Shown: positions 1 through 8,937, counted from the first letter of the stretch. The stretch: 64,000 nucleotides of DNA from Sphingorhabdus sp. EL138 (GCF_945890115.1 NZ_CAMDCK010000012.1:1-64000), one strand, 5' to 3'. Numbers and translations: made by a program. The notes: generated from the letters alone by a model not told the origin.

Positions 1-33
1 GGTTTTCATAAGTTTTGCTAGGGGGTTTCCCAT

Positions 34-312
34 ATGAAGAAAATTGCTGTATCTCTCGTTCTTGCCGCTTCGCTCGGTTTGGCCGCTTGCTCAGGTGCTG
101 AAGAAGCAACCACAGAAGCAACCACAGAAGCAACCACAGAAGCTGCTGATGCCGCTGTTGAAGGCGCTGAAGTAGCTACCGATGCTGCTGCTGCAACTGA
201 TGCCGCTGCAACTGACGCTGCTGCAACTGCAACTGACGCCGCTGCAACTGCAACCGACGCCGCTGCAGAAGCTGGTGCCGCTGCAGACGCTGCGAAAGAA
301 GCTGCGAAGTAA
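34..312 (+). CDS. Small Ala-rich repeat lipoprotein
   Basis: The 92-residue product has a lipoprotein signal: Met-Lys-Lys, a hydrophobic core, then a lipobox LAAC with Cys at about residue 19. The mature part is low-complexity and acidic. It begins with three EATT units from an exact 12-base tandem repeat (GAAGCAACCACA) and continues with TDAAA-type units, ending in Lys-containing residues. A good ribosome site (AGGGGG) lies about 9 bases before the ATG, and a terminator-like hairpin follows the stop. Membrane anchoring via the lipobox is well supported. The function is unknown; the Ala-rich tail could be helical or a spacer to the envelope, which is inference. Confidence 0.8.
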   Translation: MKKIAVSLVLAASLGLAACSGAEEATTEATTEATTEAADAAVEGAEVATDAAAATDAAATDAAATATDAAATATDAAAEAGAAADAAKEAAK

Positions 313-342
313 TATTCGCGCTTTCTAAGCGAAAGCATTTTG

Positions 343-380
343 AAAAGGGCTGTCCTGTCTACAGGGCGGCCCTTTTCTTT
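343..380 (+). terminator. Rho-independent terminator of the lipoprotein gene
   Basis: An inverted repeat AAAAGGGC...GCCCTTTT with further internal pairing (TGTCCTGT / ACAGGGC) is followed by a T-rich run. It starts about 30 bases after the lipoprotein stop and also lies downstream of the minus-strand beta-lactamase-like gene, so it may act in both directions. Confidence 0.75.
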
Positions 381-426
381 GCCTGCGACAGGGCTATGTC
401 TTTGGCAACCAAAATTGATGCCTAGG

Positions 427-1563
427 TTATTGTCCGTGATATGTGGCGATAGTCCGCGACACAAACTGCATGAATGACATGCGTTGTGGAATAGGCGCGG
501 TTGTACTGCCCATCATAACGGCCACGGCATAGCGCGTGCCGTCAGGCGCCGTCATTATGCCGATATCATTATAGCCCGTTGAAACCGGAGGCAGAATTTG
601 CCCCGTCCCTGTCTTGTGGACAAACCGCCATCCCGCAGGCACCCCTGCCCTCAATCGGTTCGGACCGCTTGATGTGCGTGACATTATCCCCAAAATAAGG
701 CGCGTCGATGCAGGCGAGAGCAGTTCGCCTTTAGCCAATCTCGCAAGCGCACGAACAATCGCCTCAGGACTTGCCCCGTCGACGGGATCGGCAAGGTAGC
801 GATCTAACGCTGCTTTCCGCGTCGCCAAGGGAACCGCGCCACGCGCAGCATAAAAACGGCGGCCAATCGCATATTCTTGACGCCATTCCAGCCCCGCTAT
901 CCCGCTTTGCATCAAACGCTCACCCGGACCAAAACGGATGGCGCCCAGTTTTTTGCGCAGCAGGAAATTCTGCACGGCCTGTGGACCACCCGCTGTCCTC
1001 AGCAAAGAATCATTGGCGGTGTTATCACTGCTGATGATCGCTTGTTCGAGCAACGAAAGCACTGTGACTTCGATCTCGCCATTGGCGATAACGCGATCGC
1101 GAATAGGTTGATGAAAAACCGCAAGGTCATCGCGCGTTATACGTATTTTTTGGTCCAACCGGACCTTTCCTTGGTCGACCAAGTCCAAAATGGTCAGCGC
1201 CACCCATGTTTTGGATACGCTTTGCTGCGGAAATAGCTCGTCAACGCGTTTACCGGTTATCCATTCGCCACCATCGATGCGCATGATAGCTACGCCCGTG
1301 CGGCCCGGAAAAATGCGCCATTGGTCGTTCAGCAGATTATCCAATCCTAACGGTGCACGGACAATCGCTGGACGAGCCGGAACGGCAGGCGTCGCAAGCT
1401 TTTGCACAGGCAGTGCCTTTTTCGCGGCTGGTGCAGGTGTTCGTGACGGCGCGCGCTCTGCAGCAACGCATGCCGACAGCACGGACAGCATCGCCAATGA
1501 GACCATGCCTTTGCGACGCGCGTCTTGAACGCGGCTTTCCCAAGCTCTTAATATATTGGCCAT
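427..1563 (-). CDS. Class A beta-lactamase-like serine hydrolase, lipoprotein-type signal
   Basis: The 378-residue protein has the three signature motifs of penicillin-recognising serine hydrolases: SVSK (115-118, nucleophile Ser115), SDN (179-181) and KTG (317-319). The N-terminus has RRKG, a short hydrophobic stretch and LSAC, which looks like a lipobox at Cys32. A Pro/Ala-rich linker of about 40 residues follows. The start could be Met1 or Met20; Met1 keeps the positively charged region. The usual omega-loop glutamate motif (ExxLN) is not obvious: between SDN and KTG there is instead a longer segment containing YLADPVDGASP. True beta-lactamase activity is therefore uncertain, and the protein may be a DD-peptidase-like or related hydrolase. 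Confidence 0.8.
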   Translation of the reverse strand: MANILRAWESRVQDARRKGMVSLAMLSVLSACVAAERAPSRTPAPAAKKALPVQKLATPAVPARPAIVRAPLGLDNLLNDQWRIFPGRTGVAIMRIDGGEWITGKRVDELFPQQSVSKTWVALTILDLVDQGKVRLDQKIRITRDDLAVFHQPIRDRVIANGEIEVTVLSLLEQAIISSDNTANDSLLRTAGGPQAVQNFLLRKKLGAIRFGPGERLMQSGIAGLEWRQEYAIGRRFYAARGAVPLATRKAALDRYLADPVDGASPEAIVRALARLAKGELLSPASTRLILGIMSRTSSGPNRLRAGVPAGWRFVHKTGTGQILPPVSTGYNDIGIMTAPDGTRYAVAVMMGSTTAPIPQRMSFMQFVSRTIATYHGQ

Positions 1564-1748
1564 GCAGAAGTGATAAAGCAGGCCCTCGATCGAGAACAGC
1601 TTTTACCGATATTTTGCGACGAACGATTCCTGAGCGTCGACGAGATGAGGAATGCCAGCACCACGGAAGGTTGCGCCCTTCACATCTGCTGCCGGATTGG
1701 GTGAAAAATTCCTCATAGGCGAAATATTGGGCGGCTTGTTTAAATTGC

Positions 1749-2207
1749 CTAACCGCGACCGCGATAGGGCTGAACAGCTTGGTCGGGTAACCACAGACCC
1801 TTGGGTGGTTCGCCTGATTGCCAGAACACATCAATCGGTATGCCGCCGCGCGGATACCAATAACCGCCGATACGCAGCCAATGCGGTTTCATTTCCGAGA
1901 AAAGCCGCTGGCCGATGCCAACGGTGCAGTCTTCATGAAAGGCGGCGTGATTGCGGAATGACCCCAGAAACAACTTTAACGATTTTGATTCGACGATTGT
2001 CGCATCTGGCGCATAATCGATAACTAAATGGGCAAAATCAGGCTGCGCCGTAACCGGGCAAAGCGAGGTAAATTCCGGGACTGCAAAGCGCGCGAGATAC
2101 AGCGTACCAAAGCGCGGATTGGGAACATAATCCAGCTGCGCCTCTTCAGGCGTTTGCGGAAGCGCGCTGTGCGCACCAAGAAATTTGGGCTTTAATGTGT
2201 CAGTCAT
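1749..2207 (-). CDS. queF: NADPH-dependent 7-cyano-7-deazaguanine reductase (QueF)
   Basis: QueF reduces preQ0 to preQ1 in queuosine tRNA modification. The 152-residue length fits the short unimodular class. Cys50 in SLCPVT is the thioimide-forming nucleophile and Asp57 in QPDF the proton donor. The ESKS motif at 73-76 and His91-Glu92 in the AFHED segment match the substrate-binding residues of the Bacillus enzyme with a constant offset of five. The gene stands alone, divergent from the photolyase gene across about 160 bases. Identification is firm. Confidence 0.95.
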   Translation of the reverse strand: MTDTLKPKFLGAHSALPQTPEEAQLDYVPNPRFGTLYLARFAVPEFTSLCPVTAQPDFAHLVIDYAPDATIVESKSLKLFLGSFRNHAAFHEDCTVGIGQRLFSEMKPHWLRIGGYWYPRGGIPIDVFWQSGEPPKGLWLPDQAVQPYRGRG

Positions 2208-2368
2208 GATCGCGCATTTAGCCGTTTCGCAGCGCGAAGCAAACCAGTGATGCCAGATATTGCGAACGGTTCGGGATTAAATAGGTTGGGATCCATCCAA
2301 ACAGGACGCGCCCGTCTTTCTTTAAACCCTGTATCGCCCTGCAACGCACGCCGCGTTATGGCGCAGAC

Positions 2369-3892
2369 ATGACAATTTTGATTCCCATATTTGGTGACCA
2401 GCTCAGCCACGGCCTGTCTTCTTTGGCGGGGCAGGACAAAACAGCCTGCGTCATCTTGATGGCGGAGGTGGACGAAGAAACCGAATATGTGCCGCACCAT
2501 AAATCCAAAATGGCGTTTATTCTGTCCGCTATGCGCCACCATGCAGAGGATCTGCGCAGCGCAGGCTGGACCGTCGATTACGTTAAACTGATCGATGCGA
2601 ACAACAGCGGCAGCTTGACCGGCGAAGTCGCGCGCGCAATTGAGCGGCACATAATCTCCGCACTGCGCGTGACCGAAGCCGGCGAATGGCGGGTAAAGGC
2701 CATGCTCGATAGCTGGTCCAACCGCTTTGATGTTCCGGTGACTATCCTGCCTGACGACCGGTTTTTGTGCACCCATGGCGAATTTGAACGCTGGGCCAAG
2801 GACCGCAAGCAGTTGCGCATGGAGTATTTTTATCGCGATATGCGCCGTAAGTCCGGCCTGCTTATGAATGGCGATACGCCCGAAGGTGGGCAATGGAATT
2901 TCGACGCAGAAAACCGCAAACCCGCCAAGCACGATCTGGCAATGCCAAAGCCCTTGCATTTTGCGCCCAATGCCGTGACGCAAGAGGTCATCCAGATGGT
3001 TGAGAGCCGTTATGGTGACAATATCGGACAGACGGCCAAATTCGGCTTTGCCGTGACCCGCGCAGATGCGTTGCAGCAGCAACAGCATTTCTTGGTCCAT
3101 GCTTTGCCCAATTTTGGCGATTATCAGGACGCGATGCTGACCGGCGAACCGTTTTTATGGCACTCGATCCTCTCGCCCTACATCAATGCGGGCTTGCTGG
3201 ACCCGCTTGAGCTGTGCCGCGCGGTTGAGGTGCAATATCGGGCGGGCAAGGTTCCGATTAACGCCGCTGAGGGCTTTATCCGGCAAGTCATTGGCTGGCG
3301 TGAATATGTACGCGGCATTTACTGGCATGCTGGCCCCGAATATGTGGAGAGCAACGCGCTGGCCGCGACCCGGCCGCTGCCTGCCTTTTACTGGACGGGC
3401 AAAACCGACATGCTTTGCCTGTCGCAGGCCATTGGCCAGACGATCGCGCACAGCTACGCGCATCATATCCAGCGGCTGATGATCACCGGCAATTTTGCCT
3501 TGCTGGCGGGACTTGACCCAAAACAAGTGCATATATGGTATCTGGCCGTTTATGCCGATGCCTATGAATGGGTGGAATTGCCCAACAGCCTTGGCATGAG
3601 CCAGTTTGCCGATGGCGGCATGCTCGCATCAAAACCTTATGCGGCAAGCGGTGCCTATATCAATCGTATGTCCGATTATTGCACACATTGCCGTTATGAC
3701 GTCAAACAACGCGTCGGACCAACAGCATGCCCTTTCAACGCGTTATACTGGGAATTCATTGCCCGGAACGAAGGCAAGTTGCGCAAAAATCCCCGTATGG
3801 CGATGCCGTATAAAAATTGGGAGCGGATGGCGGACGCAGATAAAGAAAAGCTTCGCAGCCATGCGCAGCTTTTTCTGGAAACGCTTGGATAG
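2369..3892 (+). CDS. phrB: Fe-S bacterial cryptochrome/(6-4) photolyase (PhrB type)
   Basis: This 507-residue protein belongs to the FeS-BCP/DPRP branch of the photolyase family, whose studied Agrobacterium member PhrB repairs (6-4) photoproducts with FAD, a lumazine antenna and a [4Fe-4S] cluster. The four cluster cysteines are at 350, 438, 441 and 454, the same numbers as reported for PhrB. The YCTHC motif near the C-terminus supplies two of them, and the His365-His366 pair of the active site is present in SYAHHIQR. The N-terminal IFGDQLS is the usual DPRP opening. Family assignment is firm; the substrate is inferred from the family. Confidence 0.92.
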   Translation: MTILIPIFGDQLSHGLSSLAGQDKTACVILMAEVDEETEYVPHHKSKMAFILSAMRHHAEDLRSAGWTVDYVKLIDANNSGSLTGEVARAIERHIISALRVTEAGEWRVKAMLDSWSNRFDVPVTILPDDRFLCTHGEFERWAKDRKQLRMEYFYRDMRRKSGLLMNGDTPEGGQWNFDAENRKPAKHDLAMPKPLHFAPNAVTQEVIQMVESRYGDNIGQTAKFGFAVTRADALQQQQHFLVHALPNFGDYQDAMLTGEPFLWHSILSPYINAGLLDPLELCRAVEVQYRAGKVPINAAEGFIRQVIGWREYVRGIYWHAGPEYVESNALAATRPLPAFYWTGKTDMLCLSQAIGQTIAHSYAHHIQRLMITGNFALLAGLDPKQVHIWYLAVYADAYEWVELPNSLGMSQFADGGMLASKPYAASGAYINRMSDYCTHCRYDVKQRVGPTACPFNALYWEFIARNEGKLRKNPRMAMPYKNWERMADADKEKLRSHAQLFLETLG

Positions 3893-3953
3893 TTTATAAA
3901 AACTGCTTATCCTGCGCCGATTAAGAATCATATATGCGGGCAAGGACGAAATC

Positions 3954-4796
3954 ATGGAATTGTTAGTAAGCACCGATTGGTTGGCGAACGAAATCGGCGC
4001 GTCCGACCTTCGCGTGGTCGATGCAACTTGGTTCATGCCTGATGCAGGGCGTAACGCACAGGCAGAATATGAAGGTGGGCATATTCCATCGGCCGTGTTC
4101 ATGGATTTGGAAGAGCTTGCCGACGCCAATAGCGGCTTACCCAACACGCTACCGCCAGCTGAAAAATTCGCGAGCCGTATGCAATCGCTCGGACTTGGGG
4201 ACGGCAGCCGTATCGTGGTCTATGATGACAGTCCGTTCAAGTCTGCCGCTCGCGCTTGGTGGATGCTGACCTTGTTTGGCGCACATGCTGTGGCAATTCT
4301 GGATGGCGGCATCGCCAAGTGGAAAGCCGAAGGCCGCCCGCTCGAAACTGGCAAACCCACTCTGCGCCACCGCCACTTCACCGTGTGGAAAGACGACAAG
4401 GCCGTGCGCAGCAAGGCTGACATGCTGGCAAATTTGCACAGCAAGGACGCAGATGTGGTCGATGCACGCGGCGCTGGTCGCTTTACTGGCGAAGAAGCCG
4501 AACCTCGCCCCGAAATGGCGTCGGGTCATATTCCGGGCAGCCGCAACTTACCCTTTGGTCAGTTGTTCAACGCTGACGGCACATGGAAACGCGGTGAGGA
4601 TCTTGTCCAAGCTTATGCCGACGCAGGCGTTGATCTCAACAAGCCGATGATCACGACATGTGGTTCAGGCATGACCGCTGCGGCCATTCTGTTTGGCGCA
4701 CGCATGACGGGCAAGACTGATGTCGCGCTTTACGACGGCAGTTGGTCCGAATGGGGCCTTGATAAAGACACCCCCAAGGCGCTGGGTGCGGCTTGA
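3954..4796 (+). CDS. sseA: 3-mercaptopyruvate sulfurtransferase (tandem rhodanese)
   Basis: The 280-residue protein has two rhodanese domains. The active-site loop CGSGMTA in the second domain carries the persulfide cysteine Cys236; the CGSG(M/V)TA form is characteristic of mercaptopyruvate rather than thiosulfate sulfurtransferases. The first domain contains the EGGHIPSA and YDDSPF segments, and the second GHIPGSRNLPF. Its stop overlaps the TTG start of the cystathionine beta-lyase gene, so the two sulfur-amino-acid genes form a translationally coupled pair. Confidence 0.92.
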   Translation: MELLVSTDWLANEIGASDLRVVDATWFMPDAGRNAQAEYEGGHIPSAVFMDLEELADANSGLPNTLPPAEKFASRMQSLGLGDGSRIVVYDDSPFKSAARAWWMLTLFGAHAVAILDGGIAKWKAEGRPLETGKPTLRHRHFTVWKDDKAVRSKADMLANLHSKDADVVDARGAGRFTGEEAEPRPEMASGHIPGSRNLPFGQLFNADGTWKRGEDLVQAYADAGVDLNKPMITTCGSGMTAAAILFGARMTGKTDVALYDGSWSEWGLDKDTPKALGAA

Positions 4797-5971
4797 GTTC
4801 TGACAAGCCCCAAAAACCAGCCACCAAAATAGTCACTGCAGGGCGCAGCAGCGCGTTTACCGGTCCTGTCGTCAACGTGCCCGTTTGGCGTGCCAGCACG
4901 CATTTATATGAAAACGTAGCTGCGTTAGAGGCAGGGAAGACGGGCAACGCGGATGGCCGTTTTTTCTACGGTCGGCGTGGGTCACCAACACAATGGTCGC
5001 TGGCCGAGGCGCTGACCGAGATGGAGCCCGGCGCGCATGGCACGATGCTCTATCCCTCTGGTGTAGCCGCAATTGCGTGCGCGTTGCTGTCGGTTTTGAA
5101 GGCTGGCGACGTTTTGTTAATGACCGACAACGCTTATGATCCAAGCCGGTCGTTGGCCGACGGATTTCTGAATCGTTTCGGGGTTGAGACACGCTATTTT
5201 GACCCGCTGACTGCGGATTATGAAACGCTGTTTTGCGACCGCACCAAAGCAATCCTGCTCGAATCCCCCGGCAGCCTGACCTTTGAGGTGCAGGACATTC
5301 CCGCCATTTGCGCCGCTGCCAAAAAACATAATGTTGTCACTTTGCTCGACAACACTTGGGCGACATCTTATTTCCACACTGCGCTCGACAAGGGCATCGA
5401 CATGACGATCTTATCGTGCACCAAATATATTGTCGGCCATAGCGACGTCATGATGGGCAGTGTCACAACGCATGATAAATATTGGACGCGATTACGCCAA
5501 ACCGCGCAACAGCTTGGCCAGACAGTGTCACCCGACGATGCCTATCTTGCTAGTCGCGGCCTGCGCACCTTATCCGTCCGGATGAAGGCACATGAGGCGT
5601 CGGCGCTGCAGATCGCCAAATGGTTACAGACCCAGCCCGATGTTGCGGCGGTATTCCACCCCGCGCTGCCGGACTGTCCAGGGCATGACATTTGGAAGCG
5701 TGACTTTACCGGCGCGTCGGGCCTGTTCTCCTTCATCCATAAAGGGGACTCCGCAACCGCCGCCGCCTTTGTAGATTCCCTCGAACTGTTTGGCATCGGC
5801 TATAGCTGGGGCGGTTTTGAAAGCCTTGCTTTGCCCGTCCACCCCGAAAAATACCGGTCAGCTGTAGCTTGGGAAAAGGACGGTACGCTCATTCGGCTAC
5901 AGATCGGCTTGGAAGACACCGATGATTTGATCGCTGATCTTGAGGCAGCCTTTATTGCGGCTAGTCCATGA
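4793..5971 (+). CDS. metC: Cystathionine beta-lyase, PLP-dependent
   Basis: This is a Cys/Met-metabolism PLP enzyme of 392 residues. Lys211 in the SCTKY motif should form the Schiff base; the GRRGSPTQ segment, YPSGVAAI and LDNTWAT (PLP-contact Asp) are in family order, and the C-terminal SWGGFESL is typical of cystathionine beta-lyases. MetC cleaves cystathionine to homocysteine, pyruvate and ammonia. The likely start is TTG at 4793, overlapping the sseA stop (TTGA), which fits coupling. Distinction from related lyases rests on motif resemblance. Confidence 0.9.
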   Translation: MSSDKPQKPATKIVTAGRSSAFTGPVVNVPVWRASTHLYENVAALEAGKTGNADGRFFYGRRGSPTQWSLAEALTEMEPGAHGTMLYPSGVAAIACALLSVLKAGDVLLMTDNAYDPSRSLADGFLNRFGVETRYFDPLTADYETLFCDRTKAILLESPGSLTFEVQDIPAICAAAKKHNVVTLLDNTWATSYFHTALDKGIDMTILSCTKYIVGHSDVMMGSVTTHDKYWTRLRQTAQQLGQTVSPDDAYLASRGLRTLSVRMKAHEASALQIAKWLQTQPDVAAVFHPALPDCPGHDIWKRDFTGASGLFSFIHKGDSATAAAFVDSLELFGIGYSWGGFESLALPVHPEKYRSAVAWEKDGTLIRLQIGLEDTDDLIADLEAAFIAASP

Positions 5972-6049
5972 CCCTGACGCCGATTGGAAAGTTTCACGCA
6001 CACAAATAATGCTTGAAGTTGACCCAGCGTCAAGATGCATACAGTCCAA

Positions 6050-6210
6050 ATGACTGATTCGCTTCCAATAAACGAAGTTGTACGCCGCACTGGCCTAACG
6101 AGCCGCACTTTGCGTTTTTACGAAGCCAAGGGCTCGTCGCACCCTTGCGCACTGCTTCAGGGCGCCGGATATTCGGTGCACGCGAATTGTCGCGCTTGAA
6201 GCAGACAAAA
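6050..6210 (+). pseudogene. Frameshifted, truncated MerR-family regulator
   Basis: From the ATG at 6050 the frame encodes a MerR-type helix-turn-helix (INEVVRRTGLTSRTLRFYEAKG). Near 6130 the match jumps to another frame, which continues LVAPLRTASGRRIFGAREL, the rest of the MerR DNA-binding domain. One missing base near the GGCTCG at about 6130-6135 explains the shift. The similarity then stops at LSRLKQ, just before the ribosome site of the SMR gene, so the dimerisation and effector parts are absent. What remains is a dead regulator fragment abutting the efflux gene. Confidence 0.75.
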
Positions 6211-6222
6211 AGGGAGATTGAA

Positions 6223-6591
6223 ATGAACGCGTGGATATATCTGGCAATCGCCATTGTCTTTGAAATCGCCGGAACGAGCCTGCTCAAGGCGTCGGACGGC
6301 TTTGCCCGCATCGGCCTCGGTATTGGCTCGATGGCATGTTATTGGGTATGCTTCGCGTTCCTTGCCGTGGCGATGAAGAGCATTCCGGTCGGTGTAACCT
6401 ACGCGATCTGGTCCGGAATCGGAATAATGGCGATTACCATCATCGGTTGGCTGGTGTTCAAACAAAGCCTGCAACCCATCCAGATTGGGTTTATCATGCT
6501 GATCTTGGTCGGGGCAATCGGACTAAATCTAACGACAAAAGCCGATGCCACAGAGCCTCAGCGTGTCGGCACGGGTACGTCCCCAGAATAA
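6223..6591 (+). CDS. Small multidrug resistance (SMR) family transporter
   Basis: The 122-residue protein has four predicted membrane helices and the essential Glu14 of EmrE-type drug/proton antiporters (IVFEIAGTS). The GVTYAIWSG loop in helix 3 is characteristic of the family. The start at 6223 is chosen because AAAAAGGGAG lies about 7 bases upstream and homology begins at MNAWIYL; a longer in-frame opening reads through the merR remnant. The last 34 bases overlap the convergent dehydrogenase gene. It exports quaternary ammonium or guanidinium-like cations by family; the substrate is unknown. Confidence 0.88.
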   Translation: MNAWIYLAIAIVFEIAGTSLLKASDGFARIGLGIGSMACYWVCFAFLAVAMKSIPVGVTYAIWSGIGIMAITIIGWLVFKQSLQPIQIGFIMLILVGAIGLNLTTKADATEPQRVGTGTSPE

Positions 6592-7427
6592 TCGTAAAAT
6601 CCGCGCTTAACCTTGCGGCCATACCATCCGGCCTCAACATATTTTTGCAACAACGGCGCAGGGCGGAACTTTGGGTCGCCCGTCGATTGGAACAGCACAT
6701 TGGTGATTTCAAGACAGGTATCGAGCCCGATAAAATCTGCCAAGGTCAGCGGCCCCATGGGGTGATTGAGGCCAAGCTGGCAGGCGGTATCGATATCGCG
6801 CATGTTGGCAACGCCTTCGCCAAGCGCAAAGATGGCTTCGTTGATCATCGGCATCAACACGCGATTGACGATGAAGCCCGGCGCATCATTGGCAAAGACC
6901 AATTGCTTGCCCAGCTTTTCCCCATATTGGCGCACAACGTCGACGGTGGCGTCGGTCGTCGCTAGGCCGCGGATGATTTCAATCAAGCCCATGACCGGCA
7001 CGGGATTGAAGAAATGGACGCCAATAAAGCGTTTTGGGTCGGGTGATGACTGCGCCAAACGGGTAATCGGGATGGACGATGTGTTCGATGCCAGTACAGC
7101 CTGATGGCCAAGGATTTTGCCCACAGCCTCAAATATCTTGCGCTTAATGTCCTCACGCTCAGTCGCCGCTTCGATGATCAACCCCGCATCAGCCATCGGT
7201 TCATAGCTGGCGACGGGTTCAATGCGTGATAACAATGCGTCAGCTTCGACCTGCCCCATTTTCTCTTTGGCGACCAAGCGGGCCAAGGCGCCTGCAATGC
7301 TGGCCTTGCCCGCTTCGGCCTTGGCCAGATCAAGGTCGGACAGATAGACATGATAGCCCGCAGCAGCGCTCACTTGCGCGATGCCCGCACCCATTTGACC
7401 TGCACCGATGACACCTATTACACGCAT
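6558..7427 (-). CDS. 3-hydroxybutyryl-CoA / 3-hydroxyacyl-CoA dehydrogenase
   Basis: The product (289 residues) has the N-terminal NAD-binding motif VIGAGQMGAGIAQ, the catalytic His in GVHFFNPVPVMGLIEI, the ANDAPGFIVNR segment and a C-terminal helical domain with NHPMGPLTLADFIGLD. It oxidises 3-hydroxyacyl-CoA, typically 3-hydroxybutyryl-CoA, to the 3-keto ester. The start at 7427 is preferred over one seven codons upstream because GGAGTGAAGAA sits just before it. The gene is monocistronic, convergent with the SMR gene. Confidence 0.92.
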   Translation of the reverse strand: MRVIGVIGAGQMGAGIAQVSAAAGYHVYLSDLDLAKAEAGKASIAGALARLVAKEKMGQVEADALLSRIEPVASYEPMADAGLIIEAATEREDIKRKIFEAVGKILGHQAVLASNTSSIPITRLAQSSPDPKRFIGVHFFNPVPVMGLIEIIRGLATTDATVDVVRQYGEKLGKQLVFANDAPGFIVNRVLMPMINEAIFALGEGVANMRDIDTACQLGLNHPMGPLTLADFIGLDTCLEITNVLFQSTGDPKFRPAPLLQKYVEAGWYGRKVKRGFYDYSGDVPVPTR

Positions 7428-7516
7428 TTCTTCACTCCGATTTCGCATTTATCTTCGCTCTAGCGAACGCCATGCCCGCGCGCCAGCCCAAGGCTTGTCT
7501 TATGCCTATGGAGCGC

Positions 7517-7536
7517 GCACCTGCAAGGGCAGGTGC
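7517..7536. promoter_or_regulatory. Perfect GC-rich hairpin in the hom upstream region
   Basis: GCACCTGC and GCAGGTGC form an 8-bp perfect stem around the 4-base loop AAGG, about 80 bases upstream of hom and between the two divergent genes. No T-run follows. It may be a structured leader element or a binding site; no threonine/methionine-rich leader peptide is seen. Confidence 0.4.
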
Positions 7537-7617
7537 AAGCTTGGACTAGCGTTTCCATCAAATTCCACTTAAGCGCGGCATCAATCCAACAGATTCCAGG
7601 CAGAAAGTCATTTAGCC

Positions 7618-8937
7618 ATGTCCACAGCAGTTCGTCATGCACCCCTGAATGTGGGCCTCGCCGGACTTGGAACCGTGGGCAGTGGTGTCATTCGTCTGAT
7701 GGAAGAAAATGCGGCGCTTATCGCGCGCAGGGCCGGCCGCGAGATCAAGATTGTGGCTATTACTGCGCGTGACCGGACGAAAGATCGCGGCGTTGACCTT
7801 TCGCCTTATCATTGGGTCGACGACATGGGGCAGCTTGCCACGGCAGACGATGTTGACGTTGTGGTTGAGCTCATCGGAGGATCCGATGGCCCCGCCCTGA
7901 CCTTGGCCCGTGAGACTTTGTCCAACGGGCGCGCTTTGGTAACCGCCAACAAGGCGATGATCGCGCATCATGGTTTCGAGCTTGCGGCTTTGGCAGAAAG
8001 CAAGCAGGCCGCGCTCAAATTTGAGGCGGCTGTTGCCGGAGGTATTCCCGTCATTCAAGGTCTGCGCGATGGTGCCGCCGCCAACCGCATTGACCGCGTC
8101 TATGGCATTCTCAATGGCACCTGCAACTTCATCCTGTCCACTATGGAGCGTGACGGGCTGGATTTTGCGCAGGTTCTTACCGACGCGCAGGCTAAGGGCT
8201 TTGCCGAATCCGATCCGTCGTTCGACATTGACGGCGTTGATGCTGCCCATAAGCTCTCCATTCTTGCATCTCTTAGCTTTGGCTCTGTCATAGACTTTGG
8301 CGGTGTCGAGGCGCGCGGCGTGCGCAAAATCTTGACGGCGGACATCGCACAAGCCAAAACCTTGGGCTATCGTATCCGGCTTATCGGTCTTGCTGAAATT
8401 GACGGCGACAATGGATCGGCGACTATTTTCCAACGGGTTGAGCCTTGTCTTGTGCCGCTGAGCCACCCGCTCGCGCATGTCACAGGCGCAACTAATGCCG
8501 TCGTTGCAGAGGGCAATTTCTCGGGCCGCTTGCTGTTCCAAGGCGCAGGCGCGGGTGACAAGCCAACAGCATCAGCGGTCGTTGCTGATTTAGTCGATAT
8601 TGCGCGCAAGGAAACCGGCCCTGCATTCTCCATGCCGTCGGCTGAGCTTGAAAAGCTGCCGCGCGCAGCCTCGGCGCACCGGATCAGCAAAACCTATTTA
8701 CGCATGTTGGTCGCAGACCGGGTCGGTGTGCTCGCGGAAATCACCGCAGCGATGCGTGATGCGGGGCTGTCGATTGAAAGCCTCATTCAAACCGAGGCAA
8801 GTGACGATGGTTCGGCGTTGATTGCCATGGTGACCCATGCGGGGCCAGAACAAGCCATTAACGACACCATAAATGCGCTGGCAAGCTCGGACAGCTTGCT
8901 TGGCGCGCCGATGGTGATGCACATTTTGGGCGAATGA
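7618..8937 (+). CDS. hom: Homoserine dehydrogenase with ACT domain
   Basis: The 439-residue enzyme reduces aspartate semialdehyde to homoserine for threonine and methionine synthesis. An N-terminal NAD(P)-binding loop GLAGLGTVGSGV is followed by the VTANKAMIA region and the catalytic-domain segment GILNGTCNFILSTME. The C-terminal ~80 residues form an ACT domain (YLRMLVADRVGVLAEI), the usual allosteric threonine-sensing module. Its stop directly abuts the stop of the convergent gene. In this lineage it is usually followed by glpX and recJ, as here. Confidence 0.95.
   Translation: MSTAVRHAPLNVGLAGLGTVGSGVIRLMEENAALIARRAGREIKIVAITARDRTKDRGVDLSPYHWVDDMGQLATADDVDVVVELIGGSDGPALTLARETLSNGRALVTANKAMIAHHGFELAALAESKQAALKFEAAVAGGIPVIQGLRDGAAANRIDRVYGILNGTCNFILSTMERDGLDFAQVLTDAQAKGFAESDPSFDIDGVDAAHKLSILASLSFGSVIDFGGVEARGVRKILTADIAQAKTLGYRIRLIGLAEIDGDNGSATIFQRVEPCLVPLSHPLAHVTGATNAVVAEGNFSGRLLFQGAGAGDKPTASAVVADLVDIARKETGPAFSMPSAELEKLPRAASAHRISKTYLRMLVADRVGVLAEITAAMRDAGLSIESLIQTEASDDGSALIAMVTHAGPEQAINDTINALASSDSLLGAPMVMHILGE

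Noticed and set aside
18..464. 148-codon Ala-rich ORF on the minus strand
   Set aside because: It is antisense to the repeat lipoprotein; the Ala-rich character is a shadow of the GCN-rich repeats, and the plus gene has a lipobox, RBS and terminator.
2204..3100. 298-codon minus-strand ORF
   Set aside because: It lies opposite the photolyase gene, which has full family motifs; the minus frame shows no domain.
6336..6965. 209-codon plus-strand ORF across the SMR gene end and the dehydrogenase
   Set aside because: It is out of frame with the SMR gene and antisense to the dehydrogenase, and shows no domain.
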